A DNA stretch of 6,504 bases from an uncultured Erysipelotrichaceae bacterium (GTDB lineage: Bacteria > Bacillota_I > Bacilli_A > Erysipelotrichales > Erysipelotrichaceae). A model generated the notes under the pieces. That model did not search any database. It worked only from the letters and a program-made list of their open reading frames with translations, and was not told where the DNA came from. Shown here one piece after another: positions 1 through 6,504 of the stretch (its first letter is position 1; each line of letters begins with the position of its first letter). The DNA lies in assembly GCA_902784015.1 (NCBI GenBank), contig CACZTC010000120.1, positions 1-6,504 on the forward strand, written 5' to 3'. A program made the position numbers and the translations under genes.

Positions 1-57
1 TAAAAATACTGGTACTAATATTATTCTAAGCATTGTGAGTTTATTCGCAGTTGTCAT
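1..57 (-). CDS. pgsA: CDP-diacylglycerol--glycerol-3-phosphate 3-phosphatidyltransferase, N-terminal fragment (cut by window edge)
   Basis: Only the first 19 codons are inside the window, reading MTTANKLTMLRIILVPVFL. The pattern of a short polar start, an N-K-(L/I)-T-x-x-R segment and then a hydrophobic stretch with a proline (I-I-L-V-P-V-F) is the characteristic start of PgsA, the integral membrane CDP-alcohol phosphatidyltransferase that makes phosphatidylglycerophosphate from CDP-diacylglycerol and glycerol-3-phosphate. The ATG at 57-55 is well supported: a GAGG ribosome binding site lies at 65-68, seven bases upstream. The catalytic CDP-alcohol motif falls outside the window, so the call rests on the N-terminus alone. 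It starts 36 bases after the stop of the preceding membrane-protein gene on the same strand, so the two may be co-transcribed. Another CDP-alcohol phosphatidyltransferase is the main alternative. Confidence 0.72.
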   Translation of the reverse strand, partial: MTTANKLTMLRIILVPVFL

Positions 58-93
58 ATATTTACCTCAATATAATTCTATAATAAAAATATC

Positions 94-1347
94 TTATTTT
101 TTAAATTCTTCTATATATGCTTTGGAATTAATAATATCATTCAATAAATCTTTATAAATCAAAAAATATCTTTCCCCAAATGGATTAATAATAATACTTT
201 GATAAGGTGTATTCATAGCCATTTTTTGAATCTCATCAAAAGATAATAACATCGCTTCGCTTATTTCTTTCTCATCATCTTTTACAGTTTCTAAAGCCTT
301 ATTTAATTCTCCCCAATCTGTATATATAGGAAAAGCTTCTTCTTTTTTATCATTAGCCATCATATTAAAAGCATAATTACCTCGATAACCAAATATATAA
401 TTAATAATTCTATTAAAAATATCTTTTTTCTTATCTATAGGTACTGCTTTTACTAAATATTTGCCATGTACTATTTCATTAATCAAAGCATCAAAGAAGC
501 CTTCTTTTTTCCTTTGTTCATTAATACCATTAATAAGAGCTAATACTTCAGGATTAACTACATTTCTTTCAATATCATTTTTTCCATAATCAATCATGCT
601 CGTACAAATAGTATATGTAGGAATAGTTATTTCTTTTTCTGTCTCTGTTACAATTGTACATCTTTCATCCTTAGCACTATTTTTGGATATTCCTTCTATT
701 TGAATATCATTTATATATGCTGAATAAGATTTATCTAAAGGAAAATAGAAATAAACTAAATCATTAAGATCTATTTGCCCATGTATATTACCTCTAAAAT
801 ACATATTGCCTTCTTCATACCAACAATAATCTATGACCATAGTAAATAAATGATTATTTTTATGAAGCTTACTATTCGTAAATGATTTATCATGTATTTT
901 ATTATTTTTTCTATTTTTAATACTATTAAAACACAATATTCCTAAGCCAATAAAAATCGTAATTAAGCCTATTCCTTCTGCAATTAATAATGTAGATATA
1001 TCTTTATTAGCTTTTAAATATTTATCAAGAATAAAAATACATAACATTATATAAAAGAACATTAAGAATAAGAATAATATTACTTGTCTAATAACATATT
1101 TATTTGGTTTATATAATGATTTTTCTTTTTCTTGACTAGCTACTACCTTATCAGCAAAAAGCGCAAAACCTAATCCCATCACTAATAGTAATAAGCCATA
1201 AAAGAATATTCCGATAAAATTTTCCTGTCCTTTACTATTAATTAATATAAAAATACCTAGCGCCACAAATAATATTCCTAATATTCTATAAACCAATACT
1301 TGAATTGTCCTCAATATCTTATTCATACTATATATAATATATGTCAT
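94..1347 (-). CDS. Four-helix membrane protein with a soluble C-terminal region resembling an SseB-type domain; function unknown
   Basis: This 417-residue protein is not one I can name. Four hydrophobic segments are visible at about residues 17-37, 45-66, 87-108 and 118-140. The fourth is followed by a strongly basic stretch (about 143-165, rich in K, R, H and N), so by the positive-inside rule the long C-terminal part, and the N-terminus, should be cytoplasmic. Residues about 168-245 look like a small beta-barrel (repeated G-x-I/V-x-G and D-L-V-Y-F-type strands), loosely like EF-Tu domain 2. Residues about 293-405 run K-Y-L-V-K-A-V-P, then FPIYTDWGEL, then SFDEI, then IIINPFGERYFL. This order recalls the SseB N-terminal domain, which has a 'P-x-F-T' strand and a late 'NP-x-G' turn. 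Both domain readings are inferences from memory. The start is uncertain: neither ATG at 1347 nor ATG at 1326 (residue 8) has a good ribosome binding site. Base composition is far more AT-rich than the glycerol genes. It sits between a terminator and pgsA, and may share a transcript with pgsA. Confidence 0.8.
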   Translation of the reverse strand: MTYIIYSMNKILRTIQVLVYRILGILFVALGIFILINSKGQENFIGIFFYGLLLLVMGLGFALFADKVVASQEKEKSLYKPNKYVIRQVILFLFLMFFYIMLCIFILDKYLKANKDISTLLIAEGIGLITIFIGLGILCFNSIKNRKNNKIHDKSFTNSKLHKNNHLFTMVIDYCWYEEGNMYFRGNIHGQIDLNDLVYFYFPLDKSYSAYINDIQIEGISKNSAKDERCTIVTETEKEITIPTYTICTSMIDYGKNDIERNVVNPEVLALINGINEQRKKEGFFDALINEIVHGKYLVKAVPIDKKKDIFNRIINYIFGYRGNYAFNMMANDKKEEAFPIYTDWGELNKALETVKDDEKEISEAMLLSFDEIQKMAMNTPYQSIIINPFGERYFLIYKDLLNDIINSKAYIEEFKK

Positions 1348-1374
1348 TTTATAGAATCATCTTTATTTTTCCAT

Positions 1375-1406
1375 ATAAAAAATCTCCCGAATTACTTCGA
1401 GAGATT
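1375..1406 (-). terminator. Rho-independent terminator closing the glycerol operon
   Basis: Arms at 1396-1406 and 1381-1391 pair over 11 positions around a 4-base loop (1392-1395). Read on the minus strand the single non-Watson-Crick position is a U-G wobble, while on the plus strand it would be a C-A mismatch. On the minus strand the stem is followed by a run of T (1382-1377). The orientation therefore fits termination of minus-strand transcripts, eight bases after the stop of the DUF1667 gene. Confidence 0.88.
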
Positions 1407-1414
1407 CATTCTTT

Positions 1415-1774
1415 TTAAGATACGTTTTTGGTTGCGACTACATCAACGCCTGTTCCTAAAACATTTTTAATGACTACATCTCCAATTTTAACTGGTGCTT
1501 TTACTCTTGTAGCATCAATTAATTTCATGCACTCATAGATTTTATCCTTAGGGATATTACCTGCTGTTTTAACTGAACAACGTGGTTTATCACCACCATC
1601 AACAGTCACAGTTGAAGTAATTGTCCTTTCAGGATGGAATACTTCATTACGTGCATATTGATCTCCAATAGCACAAGTATTTCCTGAAACTTCTAATACT
1701 TCTTCACCTTCGAATTCTACGGTTACTGTACAGCCCATTGGGCAACCGATGCATGTTAAATCTTTTCTTTCCAT
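1415..1774 (-). CDS. DUF1667 family protein, small cysteine-rich partner of the glycerol-3-phosphate dehydrogenase
   Basis: This 119-residue soluble protein opens with CIGCPMGC and a later cysteine, giving C8, C11, C15 and C34. That spacing resembles the Fe-S cluster motif at the N-terminus of molybdopterin oxidoreductases, so a bound [4Fe-4S] cluster is plausible but not proven. Two further cysteines are C66 and C82. The rest is mostly beta-rich, with K-x-P-V-K-I-G-D-V-V near the C-terminus. DUF1667 proteins are commonly encoded beside GlpA-like FAD proteins in anaerobic Firmicutes, and the biochemical role is not established as far as I know. The gene begins two bases after the stop of the upstream oxidoreductase, with its GAGG site (1785-1788) inside the end of that gene, which suggests translational coupling and joint function. 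I infer a role as an electron-transfer or assembly subunit of the dehydrogenase. The intrinsic terminator follows directly. Confidence 0.88.
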   Translation of the reverse strand: MERKDLTCIGCPMGCTVTVEFEGEEVLEVSGNTCAIGDQYARNEVFHPERTITSTVTVDGGDKPRCSVKTAGNIPKDKIYECMKLIDATRVKAPVKIGDVVIKNVLGTGVDVVATKNVS

Positions 1775-1776
1775 AA

Positions 1777-3045
1777 CTACTCAGCCTCTATCTTAATAGT
1801 AATAGTTTTAAGGTCTTTCGCTTCAAGAAGTTTAGCCTTTTGTAGGATAACTTGTTCCATTTCACCCGGAGCAAGAATACGTTTCTTTAGATGTTGAACT
1901 CTTTCATCATCGAAATATACACTTACAAAAGCATCTTTGAATACATAACCAACTCTGAAACGAACTGTTAATAAGTCTTCCATATTATCTACATCAATTG
2001 TAGAAGGAACAGTATAACGTGCTCCATCAGTAGCTTTGACTTCAACAATATGGCTACCTTTTTCTTCCTTACCACCATTCTTCACATATTTAGCTGCATT
2101 AGCACCTGCTAAAGCTGCTTCTTCAGAAACATAATCCACTAAGTCATGCACATGTAGAACATTACCACAAGCGAAGACACCAGGAATATTTGTTTCTAAA
2201 CTATCATCAACTCTAGGGCCGCTAGTGATAGGATTCATTTCAACCCCAGCTTTATTAGATAATTCATTTTCAGGAATCAAACCACAAGATAATAATAATG
2301 TGTCACATGTATATCTTTCTTCTGTCCCTGGAATTGGAAGATTATTAGAATCAACTTGAGCAATAGTTACAGCTGTAATATGTTCTTTACCTTCAATATC
2401 TACAACAGTATGACTTAGTTTTAAAGGAATACCATAGTCATCTAGACATTGAACGATATTTCTTTTTAAGCCACCTGAATATGGTAATAATTCAGCTACC
2501 ACTTTTACTTTTGCACCTTCAAGTGTCATTCTTCTAGCCATGATTAGACCAATATCACCTGAACCAAGTATTACTACTTCACGTCCTGGCATATAGCCTT
2601 CCATATTAACTAGTCTTTGTGCTGTACCAGCAGAGAAGATACCTGCTGGTCTATAACCTGGAATATTGAGAGCACCACGAGGTCTTTCACGGCATCCCAT
2701 TGCTAAGATTACAGCACCAGCTTTAATTTGATACATACCTTCTTCTTTACTCATAGCTGTGACAACTCTATCATTAGAGATATCCATAACCATAGTATTG
2801 AGACGATATTCTATCTTTTCTTCTAATACTTGATCAATATAACGAGATGCATATTCAGGTCCAGTTAATTCTTCCTTGAATGTATGTAAACCGAATCCAT
2901 TATGAATGCATTGATTTAAAATACCACCTAATTCTTTATCTCTTTCTAAAATTAGGATTTTATCAATACCTGCTTTTCTAGCAGAGACTGCAGCTGCCAA
3001 ACCAGCTGGTCCACCACCAACAATTACAATATCATATGATGTCAT
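1777..3045 (-). CDS. FAD/NAD(P)-dependent oxidoreductase, GlpB-position subunit of the glycerol-3-phosphate dehydrogenase module
   Basis: This 422-residue flavoprotein belongs to the pyridine nucleotide-disulphide reductase superfamily. An FAD-binding Rossmann motif G-G-G-P-A-G lies at residues 10-15 with the ribose-binding acidic end of strand 2 at about E34. A second nucleotide-binding motif, G-S-G-D-I-G, lies at 161-166 and would bind NAD(P)H. The A-C-G-N-V segment at 292-296 is the usual late FAD-contact motif. The tail from about 330 is an extra domain rich in beta strands, of unclear role. It overlaps the upstream GlpA-like gene by four bases (ATGA, 3045-3042), with a GGAGG site at 3055-3059. 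Position after glpA suggests it takes the place of GlpB, although E. coli GlpB is a different-looking flavoprotein. I infer it exchanges electrons between the GlpA-like Fe-S/FAD centre and NAD(P). Database names such as 'NAD(P)/FAD-dependent oxidoreductase' would be the safe equivalent. Confidence 0.9.
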   Translation of the reverse strand: MTSYDIVIVGGGPAGLAAAVSARKAGIDKILILERDKELGGILNQCIHNGFGLHTFKEELTGPEYASRYIDQVLEEKIEYRLNTMVMDISNDRVVTAMSKEEGMYQIKAGAVILAMGCRERPRGALNIPGYRPAGIFSAGTAQRLVNMEGYMPGREVVILGSGDIGLIMARRMTLEGAKVKVVAELLPYSGGLKRNIVQCLDDYGIPLKLSHTVVDIEGKEHITAVTIAQVDSNNLPIPGTEERYTCDTLLLSCGLIPENELSNKAGVEMNPITSGPRVDDSLETNIPGVFACGNVLHVHDLVDYVSEEAALAGANAAKYVKNGGKEEKGSHIVEVKATDGARYTVPSTIDVDNMEDLLTVRFRVGYVFKDAFVSVYFDDERVQHLKKRILAPGEMEQVILQKAKLLEAKDLKTITIKIEAE

Positions 3046-4496
3046 GCTGTTTCGCCTCCGTTAGTTCCTTTTGTACGTTCTAATACAATATTTGAACGTC
3101 CACCACTCTTAGTGATTTCTTCTAATGGTAAATTCAATTCTCGATGTAATATTTCCATTACTCTTGGAGAACAGAAGCCACCTTGACATCTACCCATACC
3201 TGCACGAGTACGACGTTTTACACCATCTAAGCTACGAGCACCTAGTGGTCTATGAATTGCATCAAGAATTTCACCTTCAGAAATTGATTCACAACGACAA
3301 ATAATTTGTCCATATGCTGGTTCTTTCTTAATTAATTCATTACGTTCTTCAACGCTCATTTCAGTTGGGTTTAATATACCTTTACGCTTAGAAATCCAAT
3401 TCTTCTTCTCTTCAAGATTCATCTTTTCTTTGAGCATTTCCCCTACCATTTCACCAATAGCTGGGCAAGATGTTAAACCAGGAGATTCAATACCTGCACA
3501 GTCAATGAAATGTGGAGCATCTTCGACTTCTTTAATGATGAATTCATGACTAGCTTCGTGAGCTCTTAAGCCCGCAAAAGAAGTAATAACTTTACGCATT
3601 GGTAAGTTGTCAACATGATCATTAGCTTTAGTGATTAAATCTTCAATTCCGGCAGCTGTAGTATTATTGCCTTCTTTGTTTTCAATATCAACAGCTGTTG
3701 GACCAACAATAATATTGCCGTGAATTGTTGGAGATACTAATACACCTTTACCTAGATTTGTAGGTTGTGGGAAGATTGTATGAGAAACGAGCCCACCAAC
3801 TTCCTTATCTAACAAGCAATAATCTCCGCGTCTTGGTGTAATTGATATTTTATTTTCACTAACCATATTGTGAATAACATCAGAATATACACCAGCTGCA
3901 TTAACTACATATCTTGTTTTATATTCGCCATTATTTGTGCGAAGATGCCATATTCCTTCATCATCAGAATATATATCTTCTACTTTTGTATTGAAATGGA
4001 AATCAACACCATTTTCTGCAGCATTTTCAGCCATAGCGATATTTAACATAAAAGGACAAATGATGCCACTAGTTGGAGCATATAATGCACCTTCTACATT
4101 TTTAGATAAATTAGGTTCTAGCTTAAGAGCTTCTTCTCTATCTAGAATCTTTAATTCTTTTACGCCATTAGCGATACCGCGATCATAAAGTGTTTTTAGT
4201 CCATCAATAGCTTCTTTATGAATACATACAACCATTGCGCCATTTCTTTTGAAAGGAATGTCTAAATCTTCAGCAAGTTTACCCATTAATTCATTACCAC
4301 GAACATTCATCTTCGCCATTAATGAACCATTAGTTGCATCAAAACCAGCATGGACAATAGCTGAATTCGCTTTTGATGTACCTTCGCAAACATCCTCACA
4401 TTTTTCAAGAACGCAAATATTTGCATTATAGCGCGAAAGCTCTCTTGCAACTGCACTACCAGTAACTCCCGCACCGATTATTATTATGTCATACAT
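3042..4496 (-). CDS. glpA: GlpA-like FAD-dependent glycerol-3-phosphate dehydrogenase with C-terminal BFD-type [2Fe-2S] domain
   Basis: The likely reaction is oxidation of sn-glycerol-3-phosphate to dihydroxyacetone phosphate. The protein has 484 residues, shorter than the roughly 540 of E. coli GlpA. Residues 1 to about 370 form a DAO-type FAD domain: G-A-G-V-T-G at 8-13, E31 ending the second strand, and H-A-G-F-D at 49-53. F-A-G-L-R-A-H at 307-313 and an E-S-P-G-L-T-S-C-P-A segment at 337-346 match the substrate/flavin region of GlpA and L-2-hydroxyglutarate oxidase-like enzymes. Residues about 398-450 are a BFD-like domain with C400-x-C402 and C437-x4-C442, a [2Fe-2S] ligand set. No membrane segment is visible. 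The ATG at 4496 has a GAGG site at 4507-4510, ten bases upstream. Position directly after glpK-glpF supports glycerol-3-phosphate as substrate; a 2-hydroxyacid oxidase is the main alternative on sequence alone. Confidence 0.88.
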   Translation of the reverse strand: MYDIIIIGAGVTGSAVARELSRYNANICVLEKCEDVCEGTSKANSAIVHAGFDATNGSLMAKMNVRGNELMGKLAEDLDIPFKRNGAMVVCIHKEAIDGLKTLYDRGIANGVKELKILDREEALKLEPNLSKNVEGALYAPTSGIICPFMLNIAMAENAAENGVDFHFNTKVEDIYSDDEGIWHLRTNNGEYKTRYVVNAAGVYSDVIHNMVSENKISITPRRGDYCLLDKEVGGLVSHTIFPQPTNLGKGVLVSPTIHGNIIVGPTAVDIENKEGNNTTAAGIEDLITKANDHVDNLPMRKVITSFAGLRAHEASHEFIIKEVEDAPHFIDCAGIESPGLTSCPAIGEMVGEMLKEKMNLEEKKNWISKRKGILNPTEMSVEERNELIKKEPAYGQIICRCESISEGEILDAIHRPLGARSLDGVKRRTRAGMGRCQGGFCSPRVMEILHRELNLPLEEITKSGGRSNIVLERTKGTNGGETA

Positions 4497-4534
4497 AATA
4501 CTGTTACCTCTTATTTGTTAATTTAATTAATAGA

Positions 4535-4581
4535 AAAGAGGAATTGACAGCATTTGCACATATGCCACTGTCAATTCCTCT
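4535..4581 (-). terminator. Strong hairpin between glpF and glpA, terminator or attenuator
   Basis: A perfect 14-base inverted repeat, AGAGGAATTGACAG and its complement, lies at 4537-4550 and 4568-4581 with a 17-base spacer. On the minus strand the stem is followed by an interrupted T run (CTCTTTTCTATT). On the plus strand there is no T run, so it should act on minus-strand transcripts leaving glpF. The spacer is longer than usual for an intrinsic terminator and the T run is imperfect, so partial read-through, mRNA processing or stabilisation of the upstream message are possible roles. It lies 40 bases before the glpA start codon. Confidence 0.65.
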
Positions 4582-4628
4582 AGCTTATGCGCTCGTTAAA
4601 CAAGTCGCTTATCAATTAGTATTGTTTA

Positions 4629-5339
4629 TTAAGCAAATACTGCCATCCAAACTAATGAAGCTACAACAGCACCACAAATTGGAGCTACTGCAGGAATCCA
4701 ACCATAACCCCAGTCTGCGTCTTTGTTGCCCTTATTTGGACCAAATAATTGATATGCTAAACGAGGAGCAGAGTCTCTTGCCATATTCATAGCATAACCT
4801 GTTAAGCCACCGAATGAAGCACCACAAGCAACGATTACACCATATACTAATACCCAGTTAACATGGCTTTCACCAGCACCGCCTGGAATAGAAGCTAGTG
4901 TGAATACTAAGATGAATGTAGCTACGAATTCAGATAAGAAATTCAATACTGTGTTACGAATAGATGGGCCTGTGCAGAAGCAACCACGGATTGTAGCATC
5001 ATCTTCTGTTTCTTTAATATGATCTGCATATAGAACCATAAGAATTAAAGCACCACAGAAGCCACCTAAGCATTGTGCAACGATGTAGCCTGGTACTTGT
5101 GCCCAGTCAAAACCACCACGAATAGCAGCACCGATAGTAACTGCTGGATTGAAATGAGAACCAGACAATGCACCAAATGTGAAAGCTGGTACCATAACTG
5201 CCATACCCCAACCGATAAGGATGTGTACAGCGCCTGCGCCTTTCATGCCTGATTTGTTTAAGCTGACATTACAGCAAACACCATCACCAAGCAATACTAG
5301 AATCAATGTTCCTAAAAATTCCCCTATTAATGGTTTCAT
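4629..5339 (-). CDS. glpF: Glycerol facilitator, MIP/aquaglyceroporin family
   Basis: This 236-residue inner-membrane channel carries out passive glycerol uptake. Six hydrophobic segments and two half-helix loops are visible. The first signature is S-G-S-H-F-N-P-A-V-T with NPA at residues 64-66. The second is G-Y-A-M-N-M-A-R-D with NMA at 185-187 in place of NPA. Aligned by eye to E. coli GlpF, the selectivity filter would be W44, G173, Y182 and R188 (W48, G191, F200 and R206 in E. coli). That supports a glycerol-conducting rather than water-only channel. The length is a little below E. coli GlpF (281), with short N- and C-terminal tails. The ATG at 5339 has a GGGAG site at 5347-5351, seven bases upstream. 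It begins 33 bases after the glpK stop and is surely co-transcribed with it. The long C-terminal loop with G-N-K-D-A-D-W-G-Y is typical of Firmicute GlpF. Confidence 0.95.
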   Translation of the reverse strand: MKPLIGEFLGTLILVLLGDGVCCNVSLNKSGMKGAGAVHILIGWGMAVMVPAFTFGALSGSHFNPAVTIGAAIRGGFDWAQVPGYIVAQCLGGFCGALILMVLYADHIKETEDDATIRGCFCTGPSIRNTVLNFLSEFVATFILVFTLASIPGGAGESHVNWVLVYGVIVACGASFGGLTGYAMNMARDSAPRLAYQLFGPNKGNKDADWGYGWIPAVAPICGAVVASLVWMAVFA

Positions 5340-5372
5340 AAATAATCTCCCTTTCTTTTTCTAAAACCCTTA

Positions 5373-6504
<1,132 letters not shown>

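Noticed and set aside
2..157. Plus-strand open frame running in from the left edge, hydrophobic in part
   Set aside because: It overlaps the end of the minus-strand membrane gene, and the minus strand here gives a much better reading: a PgsA-like N-terminus with a ribosome binding site.
3937..4431. Two plus-strand open frames opposite the glpA-like gene (3937-4188 and 4249-4431)
   Set aside because: They lie wholly inside a gene with clear family motifs on the other strand, have no ribosome binding site I could find and no recognisable protein features.
4537..4581. TTGACA within both arms of the hairpin, considered as a -35 promoter element
   Set aside because: No acceptable -10 hexamer follows at 16-18 bases on either strand. 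The hexamer is better explained as part of the inverted repeat.
4583..4612. Short direct repeat GCTTAT at 4583-4588 and 4607-4612 after glpF
   Set aside because: Six bases repeated once in AT-rich intergenic DNA is expected by chance, and no third copy or operator symmetry is present.
4544..4792. Plus-strand open frame of 82 codons spanning the hairpin and the end of glpF
   Set aside because: It starts inside the inverted repeat and runs antisense through the conserved C-terminal part of glpF. There is no promoter or ribosome binding site, so it is a shadow.
5179..5364. Plus-strand open frame of 61 codons opposite the glpF start
   Set aside because: It is antisense to the glpF N-terminal coding region and ribosome binding site, with a composition explained by that gene.

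Overview
The window is a stretch of a low-GC bacterial chromosome, most like a Firmicute (Bacillota) in gene content, strong GAGG-type ribosome binding sites and AT-rich codon use. Genus cannot be fixed from the sequence. Every gene I can support lies on the minus strand, so transcription runs from the right edge to the left.

Right part (about 1415-6504): a glycerol catabolic cluster in the order glpK (5' end outside the window), glpF, a GlpA-like FAD dehydrogenase with a C-terminal BFD-type [2Fe-2S] domain, a second FAD/NAD(P)-linked oxidoreductase, and a small DUF1667 protein with a CxxCxxxC cysteine cluster. The inferred pathway is: GlpF lets glycerol in, GlpK phosphorylates it, and the last three proteins act together as a glycerol-3-phosphate dehydrogenase that feeds dihydroxyacetone phosphate to glycolysis and passes electrons through FAD and Fe-S centres to an unidentified acceptor. 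The last three genes are tightly coupled (a 4-base ATGA overlap, then a 2-base gap) and end at a clear intrinsic terminator. A second, strong hairpin lies in the 132-base gap between glpF and the glpA-like gene, and may set different expression for the two halves.

Left part (1-1347): a very AT-rich gene for a four-helix membrane protein with a long soluble C-terminal part that resembles an SseB-type domain, followed after 36 bases by the first 19 codons of a gene that reads like pgsA (phosphatidylglycerophosphate synthase).

I do not see a clearly new system. The points most worth a second look are the composite membrane protein, the dehydrogenase module with DUF1667 in place of GlpC, the glpF-glpA hairpin, and two residue-level departures: GlpK lacks the HPr-phosphorylated histidine, and GlpF has NMA in place of the second NPA. 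No gene-free stretch exceeds 300 bases, and I see no tRNA, rRNA, CRISPR array or mobile element.
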